Source of the DNA: Dallia pectoralis
Taxonomy: Eukaryota > Chordata > Actinopteri > Esociformes > Umbridae
NCBI GenBank assembly: GCA_029465975.1
Contig: CM055745.1
Location: forward strand, 10,157,028-10,221,027
Length of the DNA: 64,000 bases
Reading direction: 5' to 3'
Shown: one piece after another, positions 1 to 9,538 of the stretch
Layout of the letters: each line of letters opens with the position of its first letter
Numbering within the stretch: the stretch's first letter is position 1
The notes under the pieces: model-generated
Database searches by the model: none
What the model saw: only the letters and a program-made list of their open reading frames with translations
What the model was told of the DNA's origin: nothing
Program-made: the position numbers and the translations under genes

Positions 1-525
1 TTAAAGTAAGACGCACGAGAGTATGTTACAGTTTAACACTTTTAACAGGTTTTATTGCAAGTAAGAAACCATTTCTCAAATACAGGTTTAAGCTTTTGCA
101 TTGATCAGATCAATCCCTATAGCAAGCTTAAAGAATAGGTTTTGAGGAAAGTCTTCATCAGACAACAGGACAATAACCTGTGCTGGATCAGACTGACCTG
201 ATGAGGAGAACTTCTGCAGGGGTATTTAAAGGAATGAAGTTACGCACACTCATTGATACACCAACCTAAACAGAGATGATGGAGAACAGACGAGGTCCTT
301 AGAAGATCTCACCAAACTATAGGATAATAAACATGACATATGGAGCTGTCAGGAAAACCCGAGGGTCACTCCCCAGGCACTTTCTAGAGGTCAATAGGTC
401 AATAGACAGATGTCTCCTATCATGAAACTTATCCTAAACATTCTTTCCTCTGTGCCTTTTGGCCTAAACATCTATAGGACTTACATGTTAATAAACTTCT
501 TGAGTGATCATAAAATTCCATAACA
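1..525 (-). mobile_element. Probable retroviral-type LTR interrupting NLR gene A (runs off the window edge)
   Basis: Seen: homology to NLR gene B stops abruptly at about 525, and beyond it the minus strand reads like an LTR. It starts with TG at 525, has a TATA-like box (minus-strand TTTAAATACC, 221-230) and a poly(A) signal AATAAA (51-56). The LTR has the same orientation as the gene. Only one end is in the window, so a solo LTR and the 5' LTR of a longer provirus cannot be told apart. Target duplication cannot be tested. Confidence 0.6.
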
Positions 526-2192
526 CACATAGACCAGAGCTGACCACTGTGCAGGAGACAGATCACTGGAGAGACTTCCTGATCTCAGGTATCTTTGGAT
601 CTCTACCACTAGAGAACGGTCATTCAGTTCATTCAGACAGTGGAACAGATTGATGCATCTCTCTGAAGAGGGATTCTCCCTGATCTTCTCCTTGATGTAA
701 TTGATTGTTTCTTCATGAATCTGTGAGCTGCTTCTGGTCTTTGTCAGTAAACCTTGTAAATGCTTCTGATTTGACTCCAGTGAGAGGCCCAGAAGGAAGC
801 GAAGAAAAAGATCCAGGTGTCCAGTCTTACTCTGGAGGGCTTTATCCACTGCAGTCTTGTAAAACTCTATTTTCCCTTTCAGACGTGTTCTGATGGTTGA
901 TTGTTGTTCTTCATCCATTAGATTTGTATTATTGTTGTTGAATGAGATAAACACATAAACAGCAGCTAGAAACTCCTGAATGCTCAGATGGACAAAGCAG
1001 AACACCTTCTCCTGGCGCACAGCCTCTGTTCTAAACATCTGTGTACAGACTCCTGAGTACACTGATGCTTCATTGATATCAATACCACACTCTTTCAGGT
1101 CTGTTTCATAGAAAATCAGATTGCCTTTCTGTAGCTGTTGAAAAGCCAGTTTTCCCAGTGTCTTAATGCTCTTGCTATTCCAGTGTGGATCTGTCTCTTT
1201 TTTCCCATCATACTTCACATTCCTGTTTGTGGACTGAAACACAAGGAAGTGTGAGTACATGGCTGTTATGGTCTTGGGCAGCTCTACTTTATCATCTGTA
1301 GTCAACATGTGTTCAAGGATTGTAGCAACAATCCAACAGAAGACTGGTATGTGGCACATGATGTGGAGGCTCCTTGATGTCTTTATGTGTGAGATGATTC
1401 TGCTGGCCAGGTCCTCATCACTGAATCTCTTCCTGAAGTACTCCTCTTTCTGGGGGTCATTGAACCCTCTCACCTCTGTCACCTGGTCAACACACCCTGA
1501 AGGGATCTGATTGGCTGCTGCAGGTCTGGTAGTTATCCAGAGGAGAGCAGAGGGAAGCAGATTTCCCCTGAAGAGGTTTGTAAGCAGCATATCCACTGTG
1601 GTTGACTCTGTGACATCAGAACAGCTCTTGTTGTTCTTGAAGTCAAGGGGCAGTCGGCACTCATCCAGACCATCAAAGATGAACAGAACTTGATAGTTGT
1701 TGTAGTTTGAGATTTTTGCTGTTTTGGATTCAATTGAGAAATGATTGATGAGTTGAATCAAACTGAGTTCTTCCCCTTTCATCAAATTCAGCTCCCTAAA
1801 AGGGAGCGAAAAAACAAATTGGAGATCCTGATTGGCTTTTCCTTCAGCCCAGTCAAGAATGAATTTCTGCACAGAGACTGTTTTTCCAATTCCAGCGACT
1901 CCATTTGTCAGCACAGTTCTGATAGTTTTGTCTTGTCCAGGTATGGGTTTGAAGATGTCATTACATTTGATTGCTGTCTCTGGTCTTGTTTGTTTCCTGC
2001 TTGTTGTCTCAATCTGTCTCACCTCATGTTCATTATTGACTTCTCCACTTCCACCTTCTGTGATGTAGAGTTCTGTGTAGATCTTATTCAGAAGTGTTGG
2101 GTTCCCTTGTTTAGCGATACCCTCAAATACAGACTGACACTTATTCTTCAGGTTAGATTTGAGTTCATGTTGACAAATCATAGCAGGCTGAC
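525..2192 (-). CDS. NLR gene A: FISNA-NACHT exon, truncated by an LTR
   Basis: Large central exon of a fish NLRC3-like receptor, a cytoplasmic NTPase of innate immunity. The acceptor AG is at 2194-2193, so the exon begins at 2192. Counting from the methionine at 2181, residues 1 to about 70 match the FISNA extension. NACHT follows, with Walker A (GVAGIGKT, residues 94-101) and Walker B (FIFDGLDE, about 167-174), an ITTRP sensor-like motif and a winged-helix stretch (CHIPVFCW). It is collinear with the gene B exon at 34182-35979. Unlike gene B it ends after VYV in LTR-derived codons and a stop near 508, so no LRR is encoded. The NACHT frame is otherwise open. It is probably a truncated or pseudogenised receptor, though an LRR-less product is conceivable. 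Confidence 0.85.
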
Positions 2193-2424
2193 CTGAATGA
2201 AATGAAAACAGAATATTATGTCTTTAAAACATACAATATTATAGGATTGTTTAAGAATATTTAGTAGTATGTTCTATGTTAAATTATTCAACACATCACA
2301 ACTAGAAGAGGTCACAAGGTGTTGTCTTAAAGGTGCTACATTATTATTGAATTAAACAGCTACATAAAGCTTTTAAATGTTCCTCATAACGAAACATTCA
2401 ACAGTAAAGTCAGACAACTCTTAC

Positions 2425-2452
2425 TTTTCTCCAGTGTGTCAGCAAGCTCCTT
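2425..2452 (-). CDS. NLR gene A: 28-nt mini-exon left from the helical exon
   Basis: Gene B has a 220-nt exon here (36268-36487). In gene A only its last 28 nt remain, encoding KELADTLEK. The deletion joins upstream intron sequence so that TTTGCAG directly precedes the remnant, giving a new acceptor, and the donor GTAAGA is kept. 28 and 220 are both 1 modulo 3, so splicing through it keeps the frame. Whether it is recognised as an exon is inference. Confidence 0.55.
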
Positions 2453-2584
2453 CTGCAAAGTGAAAAAGTTCACATGGGACTGAATTAAAGTTAATAACCA
2501 GAACAATATTAAAAAGCGTATGAATGATTGACAGATTAACTTTACTTGAGGTAAACATAAATAAATGCACATAAGACCACATAC

Positions 2585-2669
2585 AGTGAATATGGAGGAC
2601 AGGTCTGTTTGATGACTCTGGACAGATTGACCACTGAGAATCTCAGTCTCTGTTCTCTCCTGTTGGTCT
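2585..2669 (-). CDS. NLR gene A: leader exon (ERTETEILSGQS type)
   Basis: 85-nt exon. Acceptor CACAG is just above 2669 and donor GTATGT just below 2585. It encodes the conserved fish NLR leader ending in HQTDLSSIFT. The same exon occurs in gene B (36629-36713) with the same length and splice sites. Its phase (2 in, 0 out) fits the 83-nt coding part of the first exon plus the intervening exons that are multiples of three. No domain function is known to me for this segment. Confidence 0.75.
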
Positions 2670-2758
2670 CTGTGGGCAGAACATGACATTACAATAAACA
2701 CCAGAACCTAGAACAAACAAATGGTGTATTTCCCTCCCTCATTCCCTCTGTTTCTCAC

Positions 2759-2860
2759 CCTGAAACTCTTTTTCTGAACTTCCTAGGTGGTTCCATAGAC
2801 CGGTCACTCTTCATGGACGCACAGCTGGGTACAGGAGAGGTTGGTCTCTTTTTATGGTCC
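2759..2860 (-). CDS. NLR gene A: leader exon (RPTSPVPSCASMKSDRS type), proximal copy
   Basis: 102-nt exon, acceptor TTTCCAG above 2860, donor GTGAGA below 2759. It encodes the low-complexity fish NLR leader motif (SPVPSCASMKSDRSMEPP). It is a near copy of 7646-7747, and the flanking intron and 55-bp minisatellite are also duplicated, so this is an internal exon duplication. It lies within the gene A leader region, is a multiple of three and can be added or skipped without a frame change. Confidence 0.7.
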
Positions 2861-3057
2861 CTGGAAATAATAGTTAAATACAACAGAGTGTTTATGTTTA
2901 TAGTGGACTTTCTAAGGAGTGATTGTTGTATTTGGACACAGTTAGTCTGTGTCTCTTTCTGGATCCTATAATTTATAATGAAGGAGGTTCCAGTGTGTTT
3001 TGTATATAGTGGACATAGGAGTGATTAGTGTGTTTGAACCAACTAAGATTCTCTGAC
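2861..3057. other. Intron of NLR gene A
   Basis: Intronic sequence shared with 7748-7944, about 95% alike by eye. It ends at the Rex3 insertion point. No other feature seen. Confidence 0.6.
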
Positions 3058-3065
3058 AATTAACT

Positions 3066-5209
3066 CATCTCATCTCATCTTCAACCGCTTATCCGGGGTC
3101 GGGTCGCGGGGGTAGCAGCTCTAGCAGGGGACCCCAAACTTCCCTTTCCCGGGCAACATTAGCCAGCTCTGACTGGGGAATCCCGAGGCGTTCCCAGGCC
3201 AGTGTGGAGATATAATCTCTCCACCTAGTCCTGGGTCTTCCCCGAGGTCTCCTCCCAGCTGGACGTGCCTGGAACACCTCTCTAGGGAGGCGCCCAGGTG
3301 GCATTCGTACAAGATGCCCGAACCACCTCAACTGGCTCCTTTCTATGCAAAGGAGCAGCGGCTCTACTCCGAGTTCCTCTCGGATGACTGAGCTTCTCAC
3401 CCTATCCCTAAGGGAGAGGCCAGCCACCTTTCTGAGAAAACCCATTTCGGCCGCTTGTACCCGCGATCTCGTTCTTTCGGTCATGACCCAGCTTTCATGA
3501 CCATAGGTGAGGGTAGGAACAAAGATTGACCGGTAGATCGAGAGCTTTGCCTTTCGGCTCAGCTCTCTTTTCGTCACAACGGTGCGGTGAAGCGAATGCA
3601 ACACCGCCCCCGCTGCTCCGATCCTCCGACCAATCTCCCGCTCCATTGTTCCCTCACTCGCGAACAAGACCCCGAGGTACTTGAACTCCTTCACTTGGAG
3701 TAAGGACTCATTCCCTACCCGGAGTAGGCACTCCACCGGTTTCCTGCTGAGAGTCATGGCCTCAGATTTAGAGGTGCTAACCCTCATCCCAGCCGCTTCA
3801 CACTCGGCTGCGAACCGATCCAGTGAGTGCTGAAGGTCACCGACCGATGAGGCCATCAGGACCACATCATCCGCAAAAAGCAGTGATGTGACCATCAGCC
3901 CACCGAACGGGAACCCCTCCCCCCATGACTACGCCTTGATATCCTGTCCATGAATATTACAAACAGGATTGGTGACAAAGCGCAGCCCTGGCGGAGGCCA
4001 ACCCCCACCTGGAACGAATCCGACTTACTGCCGAGGACACGGACACAGCTCATGCTTTGAGCGTACAGAGATTGGATGGCCCTGAGAAGAGACCCCCTCA
4101 CCCCATACTCCCGCAGCACCTCCCACAAAAGATCCCGGGGTACCCGGTCATACGCCTTCTCCAGATCCACAAAACACATGTAGACTGGATGGGCATACTC
4201 CCAGGCCCCCTCCAGGATCCTTGCGAGAGTAAAGAGCTGGTCCGTGGTTCCCGGCCAGGACGAAAACCGCATTGTTCCTCTTCAATCTGAGGTTCGACTA
4301 TTGGCCGAACCCTCCTTTCCAGCACTTTGGAGTACACTTTACCAGGGAGGCTGAGGAGTGTGATACCTCTGTAATTGGCACACACTCTCTGGTCCCCCTT
4401 TTAAAGAGGGGAACCACCACCCCGGTCTGCCACTCCTCTGGCACTGTCCCAGACTTCCATGCAATGTTGAAGAGGCGTGTCAACCAAGACAGCCCTTCCC
4501 CACCCAAAGCTTTTAGCATTTCTGGACGAATCTCATCAGTCCCTGGGGCTTTGCCGCTGTGGAGTTGTTTGACTACCTCAGCGACTTCCCCCAGGAAACT
4601 GACGATGACCCTCCATCAGCCTCCAGCTCTGCCTCTGTACTAGAGGGCGTGTAGGTCGGATTCAGGAGCTCCTCAAAATGCTCTTTCCAGCGCCCGATCA
4701 CATCATCAGTTGAGGTCAACAGTGTCCCATCCTTACTGTACACAGCTTGGATGGTTCCCCGTTTTCCCCTTCTGAGGTGCCGAACGGTTTTCCAGAAGCA
4801 TTTTGGTGCCGACCGAAAGTCCTTCTCCATAGCTTCTCCAAACTTCTCCCACACCCGCTGCTTTGCCTCTGACACGGCAGCGGCTGCAGCCCTTCGGGCC
4901 TGTCGGTACCCTGCAACTGCCTCCGGAGTCCCCAGGGCTAGCATATCCCTGAAGGCCTCCTTCTTCAGTCGGACAGCTTCCCTGACCACCGTGGTCCACC
5001 ACGGTGTTCTAGGGTTACCACCCCTTGAGGCACCTAGGACCTTGAGACCACAGCTCACCGCCGCAGCTTCAGCAATAGAAGCTTTGAACATTGCCCACTC
5101 AGGTTCAATGCCCCCAACCTCCACAGGGATGCCTGAAAAGCTCCGCCGGAGGTGTGAGTTGAAGATCTTTCGGACAGGGGCCTCCTCCAGACGTTCCCAG
5201 TTCACCCGC
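3066..5209 (-). mobile_element. Rex3 (RTE-clade) LINE copy 1, 5' truncated
   Basis: Non-LTR retrotransposon in the antisense direction to the window. The end at 3066 carries the GATGA-type tail. An 8-bp target duplication AATTAACT flanks it (3058-3065 and 5210-5217), and the empty site is preserved in the duplicated NLR intron at 7945-7952. The reverse transcriptase region has the FADD motif (LLFADDVVLM, within the reading frame 3089-3895) followed by the C-terminal region with LRWFGHLVRMP. Assignment to Rex3 rests on sequences matching the published Rex3 PCR primer sites as I recall them (TGGCAGAC-GGGGTGGTGGT and GTGACAAAG-GCAGCCCTG). The endonuclease domain is missing. Frameshifts divide the ORF at about 3895, about 4270 and elsewhere, so it is inactive. 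Confidence 0.88.
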
Positions 5210-5217
5210 AATTAACT

Positions 5218-5618
5218 GTCTTGTTTAAATGATAAAAGATGATCACATTCTTCTATCAGTTATAGTAAAACACCTATAGGATCAATACTTAATACACTCA
5301 TGGAAGTCAACATATTATACTAAAACACATGTAGGATCAATACTTAATACACATATGGAAGTCAATCTATTATACGAAAACACATATAGGATCAATACTT
5401 AATACACACATGGAAGTCAATCTATTATACGAAAACACATATAGGATCAATACTTAATACACACATGGAAGTCAATCTATTATACTAAAACACCTATAGG
5501 ATCAATTCTTAATACACACATGGAAGTCAATCTATTATACTAAAATACCTATAGGATCAATACTTAATACACACATAGAAGTAAATCTATTATACTAAAT
5601 CACCTATAGGATCAATAC
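5218..5618. repeat. 55-bp minisatellite in NLR gene A intron
   Basis: About seven imperfect 55-bp units containing CACCTATAGGATCAATAC and a CATGGAAGTCAA block. The same family occurs at 7955-8412 and 40028-40405, always in the leader-exon introns of the NLR genes. It ends at the TTAA target of the piggyBac-type element. Confidence 0.9.
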
Positions 5619-5622
5619 TTAA

Positions 5623-7274
5623 CACTAGAAGCGCAAGATCTGTTTTCACCCCTTTAATCGCAAGAGCCCCGCGCCTGCTGGCGTCATTAACATACAAATC
5701 ATCCCAATTAGCACCTACATTCTCATCCGCAGCTTCACCATCCATTCACTGTGTAACCTGCTGCCATCAACAGCATCATATCATCTACTGTGTTATCATC
5801 CTGAATTAAATGAATTAGGATGAATTATGAAGTAAAACATTTTAATAAAATATTATGTATTTATTGTCTTATGTAGGCCTAACCATAGAATACTAATATA
5901 AAACATTTAAATTTCTAAAAATCGAATAAATGAAAATCCATCCAACTGTATGTCCTATTTTGATGTAGTAAATGCTAAAACATTTTAGATCACAAGCGAC
6001 GCGCATTAAAATGATTTGCGCATGATTGGCCGTATATAGACATATTGCAACACAGACTCTTGAAATAAAAACATTAGGCTACAGTGTATAATTCGATCAT
6101 TTTCATGTAAAATGTATTATAGTAATTACAGTCCAGTAACTAAGGCACTGTAGACAATGAAACACATATTTTACAACACAGTTTGTATATTGGTCACGGT
6201 CGGGTATTCTGCTGTTACCCGGGAGATACATTAATCTGTTTCGTTTTATATTTTCGTTCTGTTTATTTAGTAAAACATATATTTCTTTATAAACGTACCT
6301 CCTTTTTCTAGTTCATTCAAATTCAACCAAGCCAATCAATCTATTGTCTATGTGTATCTCGCAGTCTTTTGTCTGCCTGAGCAGGACACGCAAACCAACC
6401 GGTTGCACTGCGCACAGTGTTCATTAGTGTTGTTATGAGTGCACATGAGACAGCAGCAAATTAATCCGTTACATAAATCCAGTTTCATATAGATCAGACC
6501 AAAACGAGTCCAGTTTCATATAGACCAGACCAAAAAGGATCCAGTTTCATATAGATCAGACCAAAACCACTCCAGTTTCATATAGACCAGACCAAAACGA
6601 GTCCAATATAGATCGGACCAAAACGAGTCCAATATAGATCAGACCAAAACGCGTCCAGTTTCATATAGATCGGACCAAAACGCGTCCGGTTTCATATTGA
6701 TCAAACCAAAACTAGTCCAGTTTCATATAGATCGGACCATTATTGAGTGCAATAGGCGCATGACACATATAGAACTGATAAATAATTAAAAATTAAATGA
6801 ATGGGCTGTATATAGATGTATTGGATTAATTCGTTCTGTTTATTTAGTGAAACAGATTTCTTTATAAACGTACCTCTTTTTCTAGTTAATTCAAATTCAA
6901 CCAAGCCAATCTATCTATTGTCTATGTGTATCTATCAGTCTTTTGTCCGCGTATGGCCCATTCAACCATTGACGTCATAAGCTCAGTGAGGTGTGATCGG
7001 TGTCTGGGTACCGCAATTAGCCCCTCTTGGGTACCAACGCCCAGCGGCGTGGGATTATGGCGACAGGAGGGCAGATTAGGTATAAAAAAACATGTAAATA
7101 GTACTTTTATATAGTGTTCCGTTTGTGATTTTGCAATTCATAAAACGGGACAAGGTAAAATGCACGTATTTAGGAAAAGTCATGGAAGGACGAGGCTGTA
7201 GCTTTTCAACATTATATATTTATTTGAATTACTAACTGCAACACCCGCGGCGTGGGCTGTTGGCGCTTCTAGTG
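5623..7274. mobile_element. Non-autonomous piggyBac-type element, short copy (1652 bp)
   Basis: Flanked by TTAA on both sides (5619-5622 and 7275-7278). The termini are inverted: CACTAGAAGCGC at 5623 and GCGCTTCTAGTG ending at 7274. TTAA duplication is the piggyBac hallmark. No transposase ORF is visible. Both ends match the long copy at 55689-62950, which lies in the opposite orientation. A run of about 30-bp repeats lies inside (6479-6735). Confidence 0.85.
6479..6735. repeat. About 30-bp tandem repeat inside the piggyBac-type element
   Basis: Eight or so units of CCAGTTTCATATAGATCAG plus ACCAAAACGAGT-like sequence, some shortened. A few units of the same repeat survive in the long copy near 61520-61620, so the array belongs to the transposon family. 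Confidence 0.85.
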
Positions 7275-7278
7275 TTAA

Positions 7279-7645
7279 AGCACTGTACAATTGATGAAAA
7301 CGCAGAGACTAATGATTTGTCACGAAATGTCAGCGCGCAAATCTGCGTAAGAGTGCTTTTCACTGTGCGTAGATTCTGTTCTTTCCTAAGAACAAATTCC
7401 AGATAAGTAAACATTGGTGAATGTCAGAATCTGTGTGGAAACTGCGTAAGTGGGTTTTAAGAAGGAATTTCTTCTTATGAACGGTTGAAGAATATGGCCC
7501 AATGTCATTATTATGTAAAAGCACCCATTGCATTTATATATAAGAATATAAACCTGTATAGTCTAGGTTAAAAAAACACTAATAAACACATGTACCTAGA
7601 ACATAAAAATGATCTATTTCCCTCCTCATTCCCTCTGTTTCTCAC
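7279..7645. other. Intron of gene A: unclassified transposon remnant plus shared intron
   Basis: After the right TTAA the 55-bp array does not resume. Instead about 220 bp of unrelated sequence ending in GAAGAATATGGCCC follows, which resembles one end of a further DNA element. From about 7500 the shared NLR intron resumes. No gene seen. Confidence 0.4.
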
Positions 7646-7747
7646 CTTGAAACTCCTTTTCTAAATGCAATAGGTGGTTCCATAGACTTGTCACTCTTCA
7701 TGGACACACAGCTGGGTACAGGAGAGGTTGGTCTCTCTTTATGGTCT
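7646..7747 (-). CDS. NLR gene A: leader exon (RPTSPVPSCVSMKSDKS type), distal copy
   Basis: 102-nt exon with acceptor CCAG above 7747 and donor GTGAGA below 7646. The encoded leader (SPVPSCVSMKSDKSMEPPIAF) matches the exon at 2759-2860 and the gene B exon at 40629-40742. It keeps phase 2 on both sides. Surrounding intron and 55-bp minisatellite are duplicated together with it. This copy keeps the uninterrupted Rex3 target site downstream, so the duplication predates the Rex3 insertion. Confidence 0.72.
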
Positions 7748-7954
7748 CTGGAAATAATAGTTAAATACAACAGAGTGTTTATGTTTATAGTGGACTTTCT
7801 AAGGAGTGATTGTTGTATTTGGACACAGTTAGTCTGTGTCTCTATCTGGATCCTATAATTTATAATGAAGGAAGTTCCAGTGTGTTTTGTATGTAGTGGA
7901 CATAGAAGTGATTAGTGTGTTTGAACCAACTAAGAATATCTGATAATTAACTGT

Positions 7955-8412
7955 CTTGTTTAAATGATAAAAGATGATCACATTCTTCTATCAGTTATAG
8001 TAAAACACCTATAGGATCAATACTTAATACACTCATGGAAGTCAACCTATTGTACTAAAACACATATAGGATCAATACTTAATACACACATAAAAGTAAA
8101 TCTATTATACTAAATCACCTATAGGATCAATACTTAATACACACATGGAAGTCAATCTATTATACTAAATCAGCTATAGGATCAATACTTAATACACACA
8201 TGGAACTCAATCTATTATACTAAAACACCTATAGGATCAATACTTAATACATACATAGAAGTAAATCTCTTATACACAATCACCTATAGGATCGATACCT
8301 AATACACACATGGAAGTCAATCTATTACACTAAAACACATATAGGATCAATACTTAATACACACATGGAAGTCAATCTATTATACTAAAACACCTATAGG
8401 ATCAATACTTTA
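7955..8412. repeat. 55-bp minisatellite, second intronic copy
   Basis: About eight units of the same 55-bp family as 5218-5618, in the duplicated intron segment. Here the array is not interrupted by a transposon. Confidence 0.9.
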
Positions 8413-8529
8413 TTCACATCAGAAAAGTGTAACTTAATAATCTAATAGATATTTAAAAACACCTGACCTCTTTTTTTTGAAATCACCCTTTAAAAGTGTA
8501 GATTGACAATGTCATTATTATGCCAAAAC

Positions 8530-8725
8530 ACCAAAGTATTTATATAAGAATATAAACCTGTATAGTGTAAGTTAACAAAACACTAGTAAACACCCATAGT
8601 ATTTATATATCAGAATATAAACCTGTATAGTGTAAGCTAACTAAAGACTAATAAACACCCATAGTATTTATATAAGAATATAAACCTGTATAGTGTAAGT
8701 TAACAAAACACTAATAAACACCAGT
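8530..8725. repeat. About 65-bp repeat, three units
   Basis: Three near-identical units built around GAATATAAACCTGTATAGTG and CACTAATAAACACC, in the intron between two gene A leader exons. A single diverged unit is also seen near 7540-7600. Confidence 0.75.
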
Positions 8726-8781
8726 ACCTCGAACATACAAACAGATTGTGTAACACCCTCCTCATTCCCTCTGTTTCTCAC

Positions 8782-8856
8782 CTTGAAACTTCTTTTCTGA
8801 CCATAGGTATGTTCATGGACACAGGGCTGAGTACAGGTCTCTCCAGCTGGATTCGG
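8782..8856 (-). CDS. NLR gene A: leader exon 2 (divergent, 75 nt)
   Basis: 75-nt exon with acceptor GAAG above 8856 and donor GTGAGA below 8782. In the phase set by exon 1 (2 nt carried over) it is open and reads as a diverged leader (IQLERPVLSPVSMN). The equivalent gene B exon is 40965-41042. The shared TTCAACACAACAG flank supports homology. Confidence 0.55.
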
Positions 8857-8944
8857 CTTCAACACAACAGAGGGAAATATTTAGTCACTTTTCTACTCTG
8901 AACTCGATGGGGAAACAAATAAAACCAAATTAATATAATGTCAC

Positions 8945-9066
8945 CTTTTATCTGTGGTGTCATGTTCCCCAGAGAGACTGATTTCAGAGGCAGTGCCCCT
9001 GTCTTCTCTCCCCCCAGTAAGACTCATTTTAAAGGAAGTAGCCCTGTTCTCTCTGTTTGCTTAGAC
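8945..9066 (-). CDS. NLR gene A: first coding exon
   Basis: Acceptor TTTACAG ends at 9067, so the exon begins at 9066 with a short 5' UTR, which implies an untranslated exon further upstream. The ATG is at 9027-9025. The coding part is 83 nt, starts MSLTGGREDRGTASE and ends at donor GTGA below 8945. This peptide is the usual fish NLRC3-like start. Gene B has the same exon at 41132-41253 with the same lengths. Together the placed exons of gene A total 475 nt before the NACHT exon, the correct phase for it. Confidence 0.78.
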
Positions 9067-9067
9067 C

Positions 9068-9530
9068 TGTAAACACATAATGGAGAAAAACATACTTTGA
9101 ATCAATAATATGACTGTAAAGACTAGAAGACATAATGTCTGGATTAGATACAAACTGAAGAATGACGCATAACAATGATCAAGAAATGCGATACATCGAA
9201 CATATAATCATATGAATTTCTGCTCTTAACTGCACTTACGTAACAGTGATAATTACTTACTCCAAGTTGTTTCTGACTCTGCTAATGGTTTATAATAATC
9301 ATTATGAAATCATTTGGTTGATCATTGTAAGTTTAAAAATGTAAATCTTCTACTGCTCCGTCAAAACAAAATGGATACTGAATAGGAATTTTACTTTCGT
9401 TTTCAACTCAGCTAAACGTGTCCCCTCACCCGCACATGTATTACATAAGTCAACCAGTAGGTGGGGCCAACGGACCTTTGAACTCAGTCTGCTGCTCATC
9501 GAAGTCAACGTCTATTATTCGTCAAATGCA
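9068..9530 (-). promoter_or_regulatory. 5' intron/flank of NLR gene A (probable upstream exon and promoter region)
   Basis: Conserved with the 5' side of gene B (41254-41550) and with two orphan copies (about 44180-44570 and 47742-48130). Conservation over the stretch CTGCTCCGTC-AAACAAAATGGA suggests the transcription start or untranslated first exon is nearby, but I cannot place a TATA box or start site with certainty. Confidence 0.4.
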
Positions 9531-9538
9531 CCTAATAG

